Positions 1 through 11,117 of a stretch of DNA of 64,000 nt are shown here, one piece after another; the first letter of the stretch is position 1; the number at the start of each line of letters is the position of its first letter. The translations under genes and the position numbers were made by a program. The notes under the pieces are model-generated. The model had not been told where the DNA came from, made no database searches, and saw only the letters and a program-made list of their open reading frames with translations. Source of the stretch: Arion vulgaris (lineage: Eukaryota; Mollusca; Gastropoda; Stylommatophora; Arionidae); the NCBI GenBank assembly GCA_020796225.1, contig CM036756.1:46665363-46729362 (forward strand), written 5' to 3'.

Positions 1-996
1 GGTGATTTCTTCCACTTCAGTTCTATAGTCAGTCACTCATGGTGATTTCTTCCACTTCAGTTCTATAGTCAGTGACTCATGGTGATTTCTTCCACTTCAG
101 TTCTATAGTCAGTGACTCATGGTGATTTCTTCCACTTCAGTTCTATAGTCAGTCACTCATGGTGATTTCTTCCACTTCAGTTCTATAGTCAGTCACTCAT
201 GGTGATTTCTTCCACTTCAGTTCTATAGTCAGTCACTCATGGTGATTTCTTCCACTTCAGTTCTATAGTCAGTCACTCATGGTGATTTCTTCCACTTCAG
301 TTCTATAGTCAGTCACTCATGGTGATTTCTTCCACTTCAGTTCTATAGTCAGTCACTCATGGTGATTTCTTCCACTTCAGTTCTATAGTCAGTCACTCAT
401 GGTGATTTCTTCCACTTCAGTTCTATAGTCAGTCACTCATGGTGATTTCTTCCACTTCAGTTCTATAGTCAGTCACTCATGGTGATTTCTTCCACTTCAG
501 TTCTATAGTCAGTGACTCATGGTGATTTCTTCCACTTCAGTTCTATAGTCAGTCACTCATGGTGATTTCTTCCACTTCAGTTCTATAGTCAGTCACTCAT
601 GGTGATTTCTTCCACTTCAGTTCTATAGTCAGTCACTCATGGTGATTTCTTCCACTTCAGTTCTATAGTCAGTCACTCATGGTGATTTCTTCCACTTCAG
701 TTCTATAGTCAGTCACTCATGGTGATTTCTTCCACTTCAGTTCTATAGTCAGTCACTCATGGTGATTTCTTCCACTTCAGTTCTATAGTCAGTCACTCAT
801 GGTGATTTCTTCCACTTCAGTTCTATAGTCAGTCACTCATGGTGATTTCTTCCACTTCAGTTCTATAGTCAGTCACTCATGGTGATTTCTTCCACTTCAG
901 TTCTATAGTCAGTCACTCATGGTGATTTCTTCCACTTCAGTTCTATAGTCAGTCACTCATGGTGATTTCTTCCACTTCAGTTCTATAGTCAGTCAC
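1..996. repeat. 40-bp satellite array, open at the left edge
   Basis: About 25 head-to-tail copies of a 40-bp unit that begins GGTGATTTCTTCCACTTCAG and continues with TTCTATAGTC and AGTCACTCAT. Copies are almost identical. The only recurrent difference seen is C to G in AGTCACTCAT, giving AGTGACTCAT in the copies ending near 80, 120 and 520. The array runs off the window, so its full length is unknown. No open frame is plausible and no spacers separate the units. Confidence 0.97.
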
Positions 997-1379
997 TTAA
1001 AATGCGATCACTACCGCTTTTGTTCTCTACTGTGGTGTTCTCATTTTTCTCCAGTAGTTTCTGGCTTCTCCTCTCTTCAGTGATTTCTGACTTACCACCT
1101 CTAAATCTATGTCTCCACTGAATATATATCTACCAACTTAAGTCCTCCCAAATCCCAGCTGACCCTGTCCTGGTCTCGAGATTTCGAGATTAAGGGAGTC
1201 CCTGAATACCATGGGATAAACCAATCCTGTTGTGATTTTGTAAACTACTGGTCAGCAACTAAATATTTGTAAACAAGGTGTTTACCTACAGACTCAAGGA
1301 CACCCAGTGCAATAAAGGGGGGGGTGGTTTGGGTTGACCCCCGAATATACCCCTAGACATAACAGTGAAACTGTTACAA
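997..1379. other. unassigned spacer
   Basis: Unique-looking sequence with a short G-run near 1316-1325. I see no coding potential, no repeat structure and no match to other parts of the window. Confidence 0.5.
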
Positions 1380-1449
1380 GATTACATACAAATCACACAG
1401 AGTGATTTAGCAAGTGGTCGATATGGAGCGTTGGAAGAAGAGGAAGAAA
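1380..1449 (+). repeat. 3' end of the GAA-tailed short retroelement
   Basis: Contains ACAAATCACACAGAGTG and GTGGTCGATATGGAGCG followed by a GAAGAAGAGGAAGAA tail. The same ending is seen at 8230-8272, 18065-18125, 42280-42352 and 43690-43760. Only the 3' end is present here. The start codon-like ATG at 1423 lies inside this repeat, so the small ORF that follows (to 1734) is not a gene. Confidence 0.75.
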
Positions 1450-1554
1450 CTATTATTCTTTAAAGTAGTGTACTCAGTATGTGCTACTACAGAGTTGGTA
1501 TTGGAACAACAAGAGAACAAGAGTATACACATCGCAATCAATGGTTTTCCTCAT

Positions 1555-1765
1555 CTAGTATTAGTGAACGTCTTTAGCCTAGACGGTAGTGAGCTTGATC
1601 ACAAACTCAAGCGTACCTGGTCCAAATTCCGCGGTGGGCAAGTTTGGAAGTACATTTGTTTCCATGGGATTTTTACGATATGTAAAAATACACCTCACTG
1701 TCCAGAAAGCAATGGCAAACTACTGAACGTATAAGTGGTGCCTAGAAAATCAACGACTCGTTTAC
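1555..1765 (+). repeat. SINE-A copy, tRNA-like head
   Basis: A-box-like GTAGTGAGCTTGATCAC and B-box-like GGTCCAAATTCCGCGG lie about 40 bp apart, as in a pol III tRNA-derived SINE. The body ends with GCAATGGCAAACTACTGAAC and CCTAGAAAATC. The same 3' segment recurs at 7010-7075 and 27770-27835, and the head recurs on the opposite strand at 7205-7365. Divergence between copies suggests an old family. Confidence 0.7.
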
Positions 1766-2149
1766 TGTGGTTGATGGCTACGTATGTAAAGGAGATGCCA
1801 CGATTTTTCAGTATTAGGGTTAGAACTGGTTAGACCAAAAATGCCGTTTACTTGTTCCTGAGAGTGGTGAGTTCGTTAACTGGAACCAATGAACCTGAAA
1901 CAGAGCAGACTCCATTAGGACTTAGCAGGAACGTTTAACTTTCTCTCTTAGCATAGGCACACTAAAACCCAATTGCTACGTTCTCTTTATTTAGACTAAC
2001 ATTTTTCAGACAGGGTTCTTACTTTTCTTTCTCTTATTCTGATTTGTCTCACAGCGTCAGGCTAAGATGAGATTCCTAGAAAGGGGTGCTTGTGTGTGTG
2101 TCTTTCATTGCCTGTTATTTTATAGTCCACCTTTGCGGAGCGACCTTCA

Positions 2150-2430
2150 CACCTTGAACTACTGTCTCTGAATAACATTGTTTGTTGAAGCGTACTGTCT
2201 GTTGGTAATATACTTATGTGGTCGAACAATTTGATTTGTTGGATCATGATGAATTTCAGTATTGATGCTGAACCCACTTTTTCCCCCTAGTGTCTTCATT
2301 CTTAAACCAGTATCTTCTTGATATTATGCGTAGACACTTCATCTCTGCTGTGACTTGTTATATTCTATCGTTTGATGTCAGCGTCCAGGTTTGGCACTGA
2401 TAACATAATGTCGGGAGAAACATGTGTTAT
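2150..2430 (-). pseudogene. LINE-A C-terminal fragment, antisense
   Basis: Read on the minus strand it matches the 3' part of the LINE-A copy at 60033-60275. Shared stretches include GTGCCAAACCTGGACGCTGA, CAGAGATGAAGTGTCTACGC and AACAGACAGT. It covers the region after the reverse transcriptase palm (the TTEMKCLRR segment and the region ending in LPTDST) and has stops. The same segment at 39515-41990 carries a mariner-type insertion, so this copy serves as a natural empty site. Confidence 0.75.
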
Positions 2431-3065
2431 AAAATGCATCTGTTGGATTTGAAATGTTTGTATTTAAAATTGGAACATTCTATCCTATGATTTAGTTTAC
2501 TTTATTGCATCTATTATGCATTTCGTTAGTTTCAGACATAATGTTTGAACAAAATGTATTATATTTCTCTTATTTTAAGTAACAAATCACTATTGAATAT
2601 ATCACAATGTGCAGAATTAAATGCAAGATTTTAATAACCAAATAGAAGAAGGAAAGATGTAATAAAAAATCTCGCTATTAGACGAAAGATATGTGCGTCA
2701 TACGTTAAAGCAAGGAAAGAGGGGGGCGCCGAAAAGCTTTTTTTGGGGATAAAACAGTTTTATGCGATTGTGGTCTTTATAATTTCGTCGTAGAAAACTA
2801 ATAACTAAATTGTTTTAAACTTTATTTTGCGCCTTCTCCCCCAACCTCTGAAAATTTTTTGTTTACGCCCATGATGAGATATTGTAGAACATCAAACATT
2901 AACAAGTATATGGTGTTCGGAGAAGTAAGATTGTATAGAGAAACGACTAGCTAGATTCTAGAACGAAATATGAACAAATGGGAATGATGTTGGTGTTGTA
3001 TTGTTTGTTAGATATTTAACAATTGAAACTGATAGAATGACAGATTATAGATTATATATTATAGA
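2431..3065. other. unassigned AT-rich spacer
   Basis: No gene is visible. A G-rich stretch with GGGGGGCGCCGAAAAGC near 2720 faces GCGCCTTCTCCCCC near 2829 in inverted orientation, and TTTACGCCCATG follows at 2862. This could be the remains of a small inverted-repeat DNA element, but I could not find matching ends or a target duplication. Confidence 0.35.
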
Positions 3066-3452
3066 TATAAGTGAAGACTGCAGTAAAACTATGTAGCAAT
3101 GGCGATACAAGGGAAGACTGCAGTAAAACTATGTAGCAATGGCGAAACAAGGAAGACTGCAGTAAAACTATGTAGCAATGGCGATACAAGGAAGACTGGA
3201 ACTGTAAATGGTGATATACAAGGAAGAATGCAGTAAATATGTAGATATAGATAAAGGAAGACTGCAGTAAAACTATGTAGCAATGGCGATACAAGGGAAG
3301 ACTGCAGTAAAACTATGTAGCAATGGCGATACAAGGGAAGACTGCAGTAAAACTATGTAGCAATGGCGATACAAGGGAAGACTGCAGTAAAACTATGTAG
3401 CAATGGCGATACAAGGGAAGACTGCAGTAAAACTATGTAGCAATGGCGAAAC
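3066..3452. repeat. 40-bp minisatellite derived from a Penelope-like end
   Basis: About nine units of GAAGACTGCAGTAAAAC plus ATGTAGCAATGGCGATACA, period 40, with one scrambled section at 3188-3255. The GACTGCAGTAAAAC part is the reverse complement of the terminal GTTTTACTGCAGTC of the Penelope-like insertion at 53159-53306, and the array abuts a copy of that element at 3453-3545. It looks like tandem growth of the element's end. Confidence 0.9.
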
Positions 3453-3545
3453 GTAAAAGCAAAGTACTGTAGTTTTACCAAATACAAAAACAATACACAG
3501 CAACATTTCGACCAAAAGGCCTTTATCAAGCAAAGGATACAACAT
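3453..3545 (-). repeat. Penelope-like terminal fragment with hammerhead-like core
   Basis: On the minus strand, 3530-3501 reads CTTGATAAAGGCC, TTTT, GGTCGAAATG. This resembles a hammerhead ribozyme core: a CUGAUGA-like box, stem II GGCC/GGTC and GAAA(C). It is followed by a TTGCTGTGTATTGTTTTTG-type segment and GTAAAACTACAGTACTTTG, as at 53180-53270. Eukaryotic Penelope-like elements are known to carry hammerhead motifs. The core here is altered, so activity is doubtful. Confidence 0.6.
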
Positions 3546-3669
3546 AAGTGAAGAAATTCACTCTAATACGGCAGACTACATATAGAATCAGACAATAATT
3601 CCTAACCTATATATACACATAGTTAAGTCACAGATAACATACATAGTTGCATATATATCTATGATCATC

Positions 3670-3863
3670 CATCCATCAGCATACATACATACATACGTCC
3701 ATACATATATACATACATACATACATACTCATATACATACATACTATACATACTCATACATACATACGTACATACATACTTCCATACATACATACTACAT
3801 ACATACATACATACATACATACATACATACATACATACATACATACATACATACATAGATACA

Positions 3864-3895
<32 letters not shown>

Positions 3896-4045
3896 CATAC
3901 ATACATACAACATACATACATACATACATACAGCATAAAGCATACATAATTACAGAGTAATTACATACATAATTACTAAGGGTACAGCTTTATGAACATA
4001 ATACATATACATACATACATACATATATACATATATATATACATC
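3670..4045. repeat. (CATA)n microsatellite, interrupted
   Basis: Long CATA/TACA tetranucleotide tract from about 3678 to 3945, a short unique break at 3930-4005, then more CATA and TA repeats. The apparent tyrosine/methionine- or histidine/threonine-rich ORFs on both strands are only translations of the tetranucleotide. Confidence 0.95.
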
Positions 4046-4121
4046 ATACTACCAACAGATAGCTAGTGAAGTTGTAGCAATATATATATGCAGCCTGAGA
4101 ATAGATTATTTTTGTGAATGA

Positions 4122-4152
4122 CAAGATATATATATATATATATATATATATT
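4122..4152. repeat. (TA)n microsatellite
   Basis: Pure TA dinucleotide run of about 30 bp. The flanking stretch to 4465 is purine-rich and without recognisable features. Confidence 0.9.
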
Positions 4153-4469
4153 CCAGAATTATAAATGGACAGGCTAAGTGGTAAATAAATAAAAAGGAGA
4201 GACTGAAAGATCGCGCGAGAGGTACAATTATTTGTAGTAGACCAAAACCAGAACAAGGGATTAGGAAAATGAGTTGGTATTAGGAATGAGAAGATGAAGG
4301 TGGGGAAGAGAGATGTCGAATCAATATGAAATAATCAATATAACAGAGCGACTATAATCACGCTAGAAAGATTAACAGAACGTATGGGAGAGAAGAAAAG
4401 AATAACAAAATGATGAAACATAGTAAAACATGGAAGAAAATAGGAAATTAGAAGAGAGAAAAGCAATAG

Positions 4470-4990
4470 TAATATAGATCACATAGTAATATAGATCACA
4501 CAGTAATATAGATCTCACAGTAATATAGATCTCACAGTAATAGATATAGTAATATGATCAACAGTAATATAGATCACAAGTAATATGATCTCACATAATA
4601 TAGATCACCAGTAATATAGATCACACAGTAATATAGACTCACAGTAATATAGATCACACAGTATATAGATCACAGTAATATAGATCTCACATATACTAGA
4701 TCACAGAAATTTGATACAGTAATATAGATCACACAGTAAATAGATCACAGTAATATAGATCTCACAGTAATATAGATCACTCAGTAATATAGATCTCACA
4801 GTAATATAGATCTCACAGTAATATAGATCACACAGTAATATAGATCACACAGTAATATAGATCACACAGTAATATAGATCTCACAGTAATATAGATCTCA
4901 CAGTAACATATATCACACAGTAATATAGACCTCACAGTAATATAGACCACTCAGTAATATAGATCTACAGTAATATAGATCACAAGAAGT
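4470..4990. repeat. 17-bp minisatellite with many indels
   Basis: Around 30 units of AGTAATATAGATCACAC, alternating with a TCTCAC variant. Between 4540 and 4740 many units lack single bases or have scrambled edges, while 4740-4960 is nearly regular. Either the left part has decayed, or it holds uncorrected long-read errors. Confidence 0.92.
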
Positions 4991-5690
4991 AATTTAGAGC
5001 AGAACTAAGACAAGATTATACTTCGTTTGAACACAACCAGTTTAAGGATTACTGAGTAGCAGTGAGAATGGGGTTAAGCGATCCTATTTGTGCACTCAGA
5101 ATTGGCATTATGCAAATCAAGCAACGTTACGTCAGCCAAATCAGAGAACCTACGTTGAGTTATCATCACCTAAGGCTCCACTTTGTCGATTGACTGACAG
5201 AAGATATTACTGTCAGAGGATATTTTGTTTTTGTGGATTTAACTTTCACATCATAAGCATTTGTCGCAGTACAGACGACTTGTGATGATGACTCCATCAA
5301 TCATCGTGCCTTGAGGAATGTAAAATACTAGCCTATTATCGTATATGTCAATATAATTATAATGATAATTCCTCTTGTACCGTTATACGTTACATAGGTT
5401 CTGCAAGTAATTTCTCCGTACGTTCTGCCTGCTAACTCGCTCAATATCTTCCAGGAATTGAGTCCGATATTTCTGCCTCTCTCGGCAAGTTCGTTCAGGT
5501 CTCCAGAGCATCCTCATTTTCCTGAACCCTTGCCTACCAATTCAATGCAGCTGAATTCATTGATCATTGCTTCTGAGGATGTCAATATATCTCCATCTTC
5601 CCATCTTATAACAGTGTTACTAGTCGTTGCTAGACATTTCACATATTCAAACGTTTACCAACATTTATTTTATAAATAATTCTATGACAA
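4991..5690. other. unassigned spacer
   Basis: Unique-looking sequence. Two small forward ORFs (5088-5285 and 5458-5679) have no recognisable domain, ordinary base composition and no supporting context. I do not call them genes. Confidence 0.5.
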
Positions 5691-5772
5691 AGTAAAAAGT
5701 AAAACGTAGTAAGGTAGTTTTACAAAGCACACAAATACGATCTCAAACGTTCACCAGGAGTCTTCATCAAGA
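5691..5772 (-). repeat. second hammerhead-like / Penelope-like end
   Basis: The minus strand from 5771 to 5742 reads CTTGATGAAGACTCCTGG then TGAACGTTTGAG, followed by TTTGTAAAACTACCTTACTA. The TTGATGA box and the short GAC-GGT(C) hairpin resemble a hammerhead core, but the expected GAAAC is damaged (TGAAC). It is related to, but a different subfamily from, the 3453-3545 and 53159-53306 copies. It directly abuts the 70-bp array. Confidence 0.5.
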
Positions 5773-5789
5773 AGAATACAGAAACAAAA

Positions 5790-6540
5790 TACAGACGATA
5801 TTCTTATACAACATACACAACACAGAGTCAGTGAGACGATTCATTCCTATCTGCCCTAGAAGGAATGATATTCTTATACAACATACACACACAGACCAGT
5901 GAGACGATTCATTCCTATCTGCCCTAAAAGGAATGATATTCTTATACAACATACACAACACAGACCCAGTGAGACGATTCATTCCTATCTGCCCTAGAAG
6001 GAATGATATTCTTATACCACATACACAACACAGACTCAGCGATTCATTCCTATCTGCCCTAGAAGGAACGATATTCTTATACAACATACAAACACAGAGT
6101 CAGTGAGACGATTCATTCTATCTGCCTAGAAGGAATGATATTATTATACACATACACAACACAGACTCAGCGATTCATTCCTATCTGCCTAGAAGGAAGA
6201 TATTCTTATACAACATACACAACACAGAGTCAGTGAGACGATTCATTCATATCTGCCTAGAAGGAATGATATTCTTATACAACATACCAACACAGACCCA
6301 ATGAGACGATACATTCATATCTGCCCTAGAAGGAATAATATTCTTATACAACATACACAACACAGACCCAGTGAGACGATTCATTCATATCTGCCCTAGA
6401 AGGAATGATATTCTTATACAACATACACAACACAGACCCAGTGAGACGATTCATTCATATCTGCCCTAGAAGGAATGATATTCTTATACAACATACACAA
6501 CACAGACCCAGTGATACGATACATTCAATCTGCCTAGAAG
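5790..6540. repeat. 70-bp minisatellite
   Basis: About 11 copies with a 70-bp period in the best-preserved part (6330-6500). Unit landmarks are GGAATGATATTCTTATAC, AACATACACAACACAGAC, GTGAGACGATTCATTC and ATCTGCCCTAGAA. Several units between 6100 and 6310 lack single bases. The 106-residue reverse ORF across it is a translation of the repeat, not a gene. Confidence 0.93.
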
Positions 6541-6644
6541 GAAAAACGTGACTGAAGAGAAAAAAAGATTGAAAATAAAAATGAAAAGTAGAAAGCCGCT
6601 GCCCGGGTAAAATTCATTATAAAAAAAGAATGCAAACAAAATCC

Positions 6645-6800
6645 TGCCAGCATCATATATTCTACATCAGGGACCCTCGCAGGTGCTACGGAGTTCGTGC
6701 ACTGCCGCTGAGATTTCCTTGTAAGAAAGCGACCCGATCCGACATGGTTACTCACGGAAGTGCAACGATGATGGTGGTCCTATCGATTAATCAATCAGTA
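6645..6800 (+). repeat. SINE-B tail copy
   Basis: Contains ATCAGGGACCCTCGCAGG, GCTACGGAGTTCGTGCACTG and TACTCACGGAAGTGCAACGA, and ends in AATCAATCAG. The same block occurs at 15675-15825 and 55790-55925 (plus strand) and at 54955-55045 and 55095-55225 (minus strand). At 15550 it is joined to a tRNA-like head. Confidence 0.75.
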
Positions 6801-6892
6801 TGAAGAACGGAATTTATTGATTCGATTTTCACAAAAAAGTACTTCACATTTGATAGGAATGTATTAATTATAGTGATCTTCTTGTCTCTGAT

Positions 6893-7090
6893 GGTGGCGT
6901 CTGTGACTTAGGGATAGTGGCTCGGCCTATTAACCCCGACGTTCTGAGTTCTCCGGACAGTTTGGTTGCAAATTGTTTCCGTGCAATTTTACAAAAGGAC
7001 GATGGCATCACCCATTCAGAAAGCAATGACAAACTACTGAACGTAATACTGCCTAGAAAAATCGCAAAAACAGCGTTAAAAAGCTGGGGT
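6893..7090 (+). repeat. SINE-A copy
   Basis: The tRNA-like head has A-box-like TTAGGGATAGTGGCTCGG and a decayed B-box near GTTCTGAGTTCTCC. It is followed by the SINE-A 3' block with GCAATGACAAACTACTGAAC and CTGCCTAGAAAAATC. It sits a little over 100 bp from an antisense copy. Confidence 0.65.
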
Positions 7091-7204
7091 TGATTGACAC
7101 ATTCTTTGCTTTAGTCTAACTGTATTGATAACATGAAAATCCTGGCATATCTTTTACAGGACGTCGTTCTCAATCACAGTAAATGAATCGAAGATTTCTG
7201 GTAC

Positions 7205-7365
7205 CATATATAATCGTTTGCCATTGCTTCAGAATGGTAGGTCTAATTTACGTTCGCAAAACCATGGAACAAACTTGCTTCCAAATTGCCTTCCGCGGAG
7301 TTTGAACTAGGTACGCTTGGATTGTGATCGAGCTCACTAGCACTAAGATGCAGACGTTCACATAT
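7205..7365 (-). repeat. SINE-A copy, antisense
   Basis: The minus strand has GTGCTAGTGAGCTCGATCAC (A-box), AGTTCAAACTCCGCGG (B-box), TTGGAAGCAAGTTTGTTCC and TGAAGCAATGGCAAAC. It is the clearest tRNA-like head of this family in the window. With the 6893-7090 copy it forms an inverted pair. Confidence 0.72.
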
Positions 7366-7404
7366 CATATATGAATCAAAATATGTTCTAGATAAACAGT
7401 TCAT

Positions 7405-7497
7405 ATATTAAACGGTTGATATATTAAACGGTTGATATATTAAACGGTTGATATATTAAACGGTTGATATATTAAACGGTTGATATATTAAACAGTT
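7405..7497. repeat. 16-bp minisatellite
   Basis: Six near-perfect copies of TTGATATATTAAACGG. The array is short and regular. Confidence 0.93.
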
Positions 7498-7544
7498 GTA
7501 TGAGTTTGTAGAGATGCATTGTTTTCAATAACTATATGATATAT

Positions 7545-7745
7545 TGACATCTCTGTGGTTTAGTGGTTAAACTTTGTCTGTGTTATAGAGGTTGTAAGTT
7601 CAAATCCGACCGAGTGTTCTGTTCACTAGTGTGTTTCGAAGACTACACAAATGTTACAGGTGCTGCAGAATTGGTGCTTTGTGCAATATTCTTAGCCATT
7701 TCTGGGAGAGTACCTATCCTAAGGATAAAACTGAGTGCAATGAAG
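7545..7745 (+). repeat. SINE-C copy, tRNA-like head
   Basis: A-box TGGTTTAGTGGTTAAACT and B-box TTGTAAGTTCAAATCC, then a body with GGTGCTGCAGAATTGGTGC and TTTGTGCAATATTC. Related copies are at 11479-11690, 38965-39200 and 54482-54745. The small forward ORF starting at 7563 lies in this SINE and its neighbour and is not a gene. Confidence 0.75.
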
Positions 7746-7769
7746 TCATTCTTCGTCTGTAGACAGTTT

Positions 7770-7845
7770 GGTATCATGAGCGTCTGGCCGAACGAATTAG
7801 AGCTCGGCTCATGCAGAAGAGCGGGTTCAATTCACGTAAGGCCAA
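7770..7845 (+). repeat. tRNA-like segment
   Basis: CTGGCCGAACGAATTAGAGC resembles an A-box region and GCGGGTTCAATTC a B-box, about 40 bp apart. A full cloverleaf is not evident, so this is more likely a second SINE head than a functional tRNA. Confidence 0.4.
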
Positions 7846-8040
7846 TGTGTTTTATCTGTCGAGAGTATAAAGAAACATCTTAACCTGAACAGTTTCTGCG
7901 ACGGCTGCACTATCCATGCGAGCATTAAATTAGCCCAGGCTTATGTCCCTCCCTCTACACTAACACACAACAAAAGCGGTATTACAGGTAGTAAAGAGTA
8001 AAGACTGTTTTATAAATGTTATATTTAGACATTGATGTCA

Positions 8041-8272
8041 CCTGTGTTGCCAAGGCTCAGGGAAAACAATAGTAGTACTGCGACCTACAAGGCATGTCGT
8101 AAGAGGCGACTGAGGTAGAACCTAGGTAAGCTACTTAGTAAATAAAAAGCGTCAGAATGTGATGTGCTGGCCATGTAGGCGCATACTGGCGCAACATATA
8201 ATCGCTCTTAGACTCAGATAACATAGAAATCACAAAAAGTGGTCGATACAGAGCGTTCGTAGAAGAAGAAGA
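8041..8272 (+). repeat. GAA-tailed short retroelement (RTE 5' UTR-like)
   Basis: The 5' half carries a conserved block at 8077-8115 with GACCTACAAGGCATGTCGT and AAGAGGCGACTGAGG. The same block occurs at 17936-17975, 43535-43571 and 48692-48731, the last immediately upstream of the RTE LINE ORF. The 3' half ends in GTGGTCGATACAGAGCG and GAAGAAGAA. I infer a non-autonomous partner of an RTE-type LINE. The 26-bp array follows after about 20 bp. Confidence 0.72.
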
Positions 8273-8289
8273 CATTGATGTCAATAAAG

Positions 8290-9385
8290 TTGGTATAATC
8301 TAACAAAAGTTGAACATTACATAATCTAACAAATGTTGAACATTACTAATCTAACAAATGTTAGAACATTACATAATCAAAAATGTTGAACATTACATAA
8401 TCTAACAAATGTTGAACTTACATAATCTAACAAATTTGAACATTACATAATCTAACAAATGTTGAACATTACATAATCTAACAAATGTTGAACATTACAT
8501 AATCTAACAAATGTTGAACATTACATAATCTAACAAAAGTTGAACATTACATAATCTAACAAATGTTGAACATTACATAATCTAACAAATGTTGAACATT
8601 ACATAATCTAACAAATGTTGAACATTACATAATCTAACAAATGTTGAACATTACATAATCTAACAAATGTTGAACATTATATAATCTAACAAAAGTTGAA
8701 ATTACATAATCAACAAATGTTGAACATTACATAATCTAACAAATGTTGAACATTACATAATCTAACAAATGTTGAACATTACATAATCTAACAAATGTTG
8801 AACATTACATAATCTAACAAATGTTGAACATTACATAATCTAACAAATGTTGAACATTACATAATCTAACAAATGTTGAACATTACATAATCTAACAAAA
8901 GTTGAACATTACATAATCTAACAAATGTTGAACATTACATAATCTAACAAATGTTGAACATTACATAATCTAACAAATGTTGAACATTACATAATCTAAC
9001 AAATGTTGAACATTACATAATCTAACAAATGTTGAACATTATATAATCTAACAAAAGTTGAACATTACATAATCTAACAAATGTTGAACATTACATAATC
9101 TAACAAATGTTGAACATTACATAATCTAACAAATGTTGAACATTACATAATCTAACAAATGTTGAACATTACATAATCTAACAAATGTTGAACATTACAT
9201 AATCTAACAAATGTTGAACATTACATAATCTAACAAATGTTGAACATTACATAATCTAACAAAAGTTGAACATTACATAATCTAACAAATGTTGAACATT
9301 ACATAATCTAACAAAAGTTGAACATTACATAATCTAACAAATGTTGAACATTACATAATCTAACAAAGGTTGAACATTACAGAAG
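8290..9385. repeat. 26-bp minisatellite
   Basis: About 42 copies of a 26-bp unit, ATAATCTAACAAATGTTG plus AACATTAC, with a recurrent A-for-T variant (AAAAGTTG). The left end (8290-8450) has several indel-bearing units and the rest is regular. It begins just after the GAA tail of the preceding retroelement. Confidence 0.96.
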
Positions 9386-9589
9386 TATCACGACAGATCC
9401 TGTTTTCTAAGTTTGAGATAGCAGCAAATTGTTGGTACTTCACTGTTTCTATCAAAATGAACAAAGTCAGATTGGCAACTGTGAGTACAGAAATGTACTA
9501 ATCAAATTGTTGGAATCTCATGCTAGAACGAATAAAGACGAAAAAATATGGACATCACTTGTTTAGTATGTACACATACGTTTCAGCTA

Positions 9590-10530
9590 TTATATTATGT
9601 GATGTTATGTTATTTATATTATGCTATGTTATGTTATATTATGTTATATTATATTAAACGATATTATGTTATGTTATATTATATTATGTTATATTATATT
9701 AGACGATATTATGTTATATTATATTATGGTATATTATATTAGACGATATTATGTTATATTATATTAGACGATATTATCTATGTTATGTTATATTATATTA
9801 TATTAGATGATATTATGTTATATTATGTTATATTATATTAATCGATATTATGCTATGTTATGTTATATTATGTTATATTATATTAGACGATATTATGTTA
9901 TGTTATGTTATATTATGTTGGATGATATTATGTTATGTTATGTTATATTGGACGATATTATGTTATATTATATTAGACGATATTATGTTATATTATGTTA
10001 TATTATATTAGACGATATTATGTTATATTATGTTATATTATATTAGACGATATTATGCTATGTTATATTATGATTATATTATATTAGACGATATTATGTT
10101 ATATTATGTTATATTATATTAGACGATATTATGTTATATTATGTTATATTATATTAGACGATATTATGTTATGTTATATTATGTTATATTATATTAGACG
10201 ATATTATGTTATGTTATGTTATATTATGTTGGATGATATTATGTTATGTTATGTTATATTGGACGATATTATGTTATATTATATTATAATAGACGATATT
10301 ATGTTATGTTATGTTAGGTTATATTATGTTATATTAGACGATATTATGTTATGTTATGTTATGTTATGTTATAATAGACGATATTATGTTATATTATGTT
10401 ATATTATGTTATATTAGACGATATTATGTTATGTTATATTAGACGATATTATGTTATATTACATTACATTATATTATGCTATGTTATGTTATGTTATATT
10501 ATGTTATATTATATTAGACGATATTATGTT
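9590..10530. repeat. TTATATTA / GACGATATTATG array
   Basis: Low-complexity array of TTATG/TTATA pentamers punctuated every 30-60 bp by TTAGACGATATTATG. The right flank, TTTCATAAAGTCAATTTTG, is the same as that of the array at 12761-13040. The tyrosine/isoleucine-rich ORFs on the plus strand are translations of the repeat. Confidence 0.95.
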
Positions 10531-11110
10531 TCATAAAGTCAATTTTGTTTCATCTTCTGCGAGTGTGTCTGTCCTTATGATGTGCCACCCTCCCCAACCC
10601 GGTACATCGAAACACCCATCACCTTACTAGTGACAACGCTGCTGCTATAGTACTGAGACAATATTGTGTTTTGCCCAAATGTGAAATCTGTAGTATTTTT
10701 TACCGAAAAGTCATACATCTCTCTCACTCACACATCATTACGTACACACGGAATACGCGGCGTTCCCGACAAAACACTATTCTCCTATGTCATTTCTCCG
10801 CTTTCCCAATAATTCTTAATTTCGTCTGTATCATGCTTTTACAGTTCAATGTACACGTTCTGGACAAGCTATGATCAATGAAGACATACAAGCTAGCTAA
10901 ACATCGAAGACATTACATGGGTCGCTAGATCCCATGTTGTCCGAAATATAAAAAAAGGAACAAATCGAAAGGTTTTAACATTTCTGTACGTCATGATTTT
11001 TTAAAGGAATTTAAAAATAGAGTCATTTATAGAACTTTCTAGAAGGTCGATCGTGGAGTTTTCGTTTTCGAATAACGAAATCAAACTTCTAGCAACAGCT
11101 GTATATTTGA
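10531..11110. other. unassigned spacer
   Basis: The first 40 bp is the shared flank of the two GACGATATTATG arrays. The rest is unique-looking. A 67-residue forward ORF (10671-10874) has no recognisable motif and I do not support it as a gene. Confidence 0.5.
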
Positions 11111-11117
11111 TTATTTG

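Noticed and set aside
1..996. CRISPR-like regular repeats
   Set aside because: Units are contiguous without unique spacers, and the context is clearly eukaryotic TE and satellite DNA. The same holds for every other array in the window.
2700..2875. hAT-like element suggested by GGGGGGCGCC and TTTACGCCCATG
   Set aside because: The inverted similarity is short and no terminal repeats or target duplication could be placed.
3661..3943. Histidine/threonine- and tyrosine/cysteine-rich ORFs
   Set aside because: They are translations of the (CATA)n microsatellite on both strands.
9548..10417. Tyrosine/isoleucine-rich forward ORFs
   Set aside because: They are translations of the TTATG/TTATA array and its GACGATATTATG punctuation.
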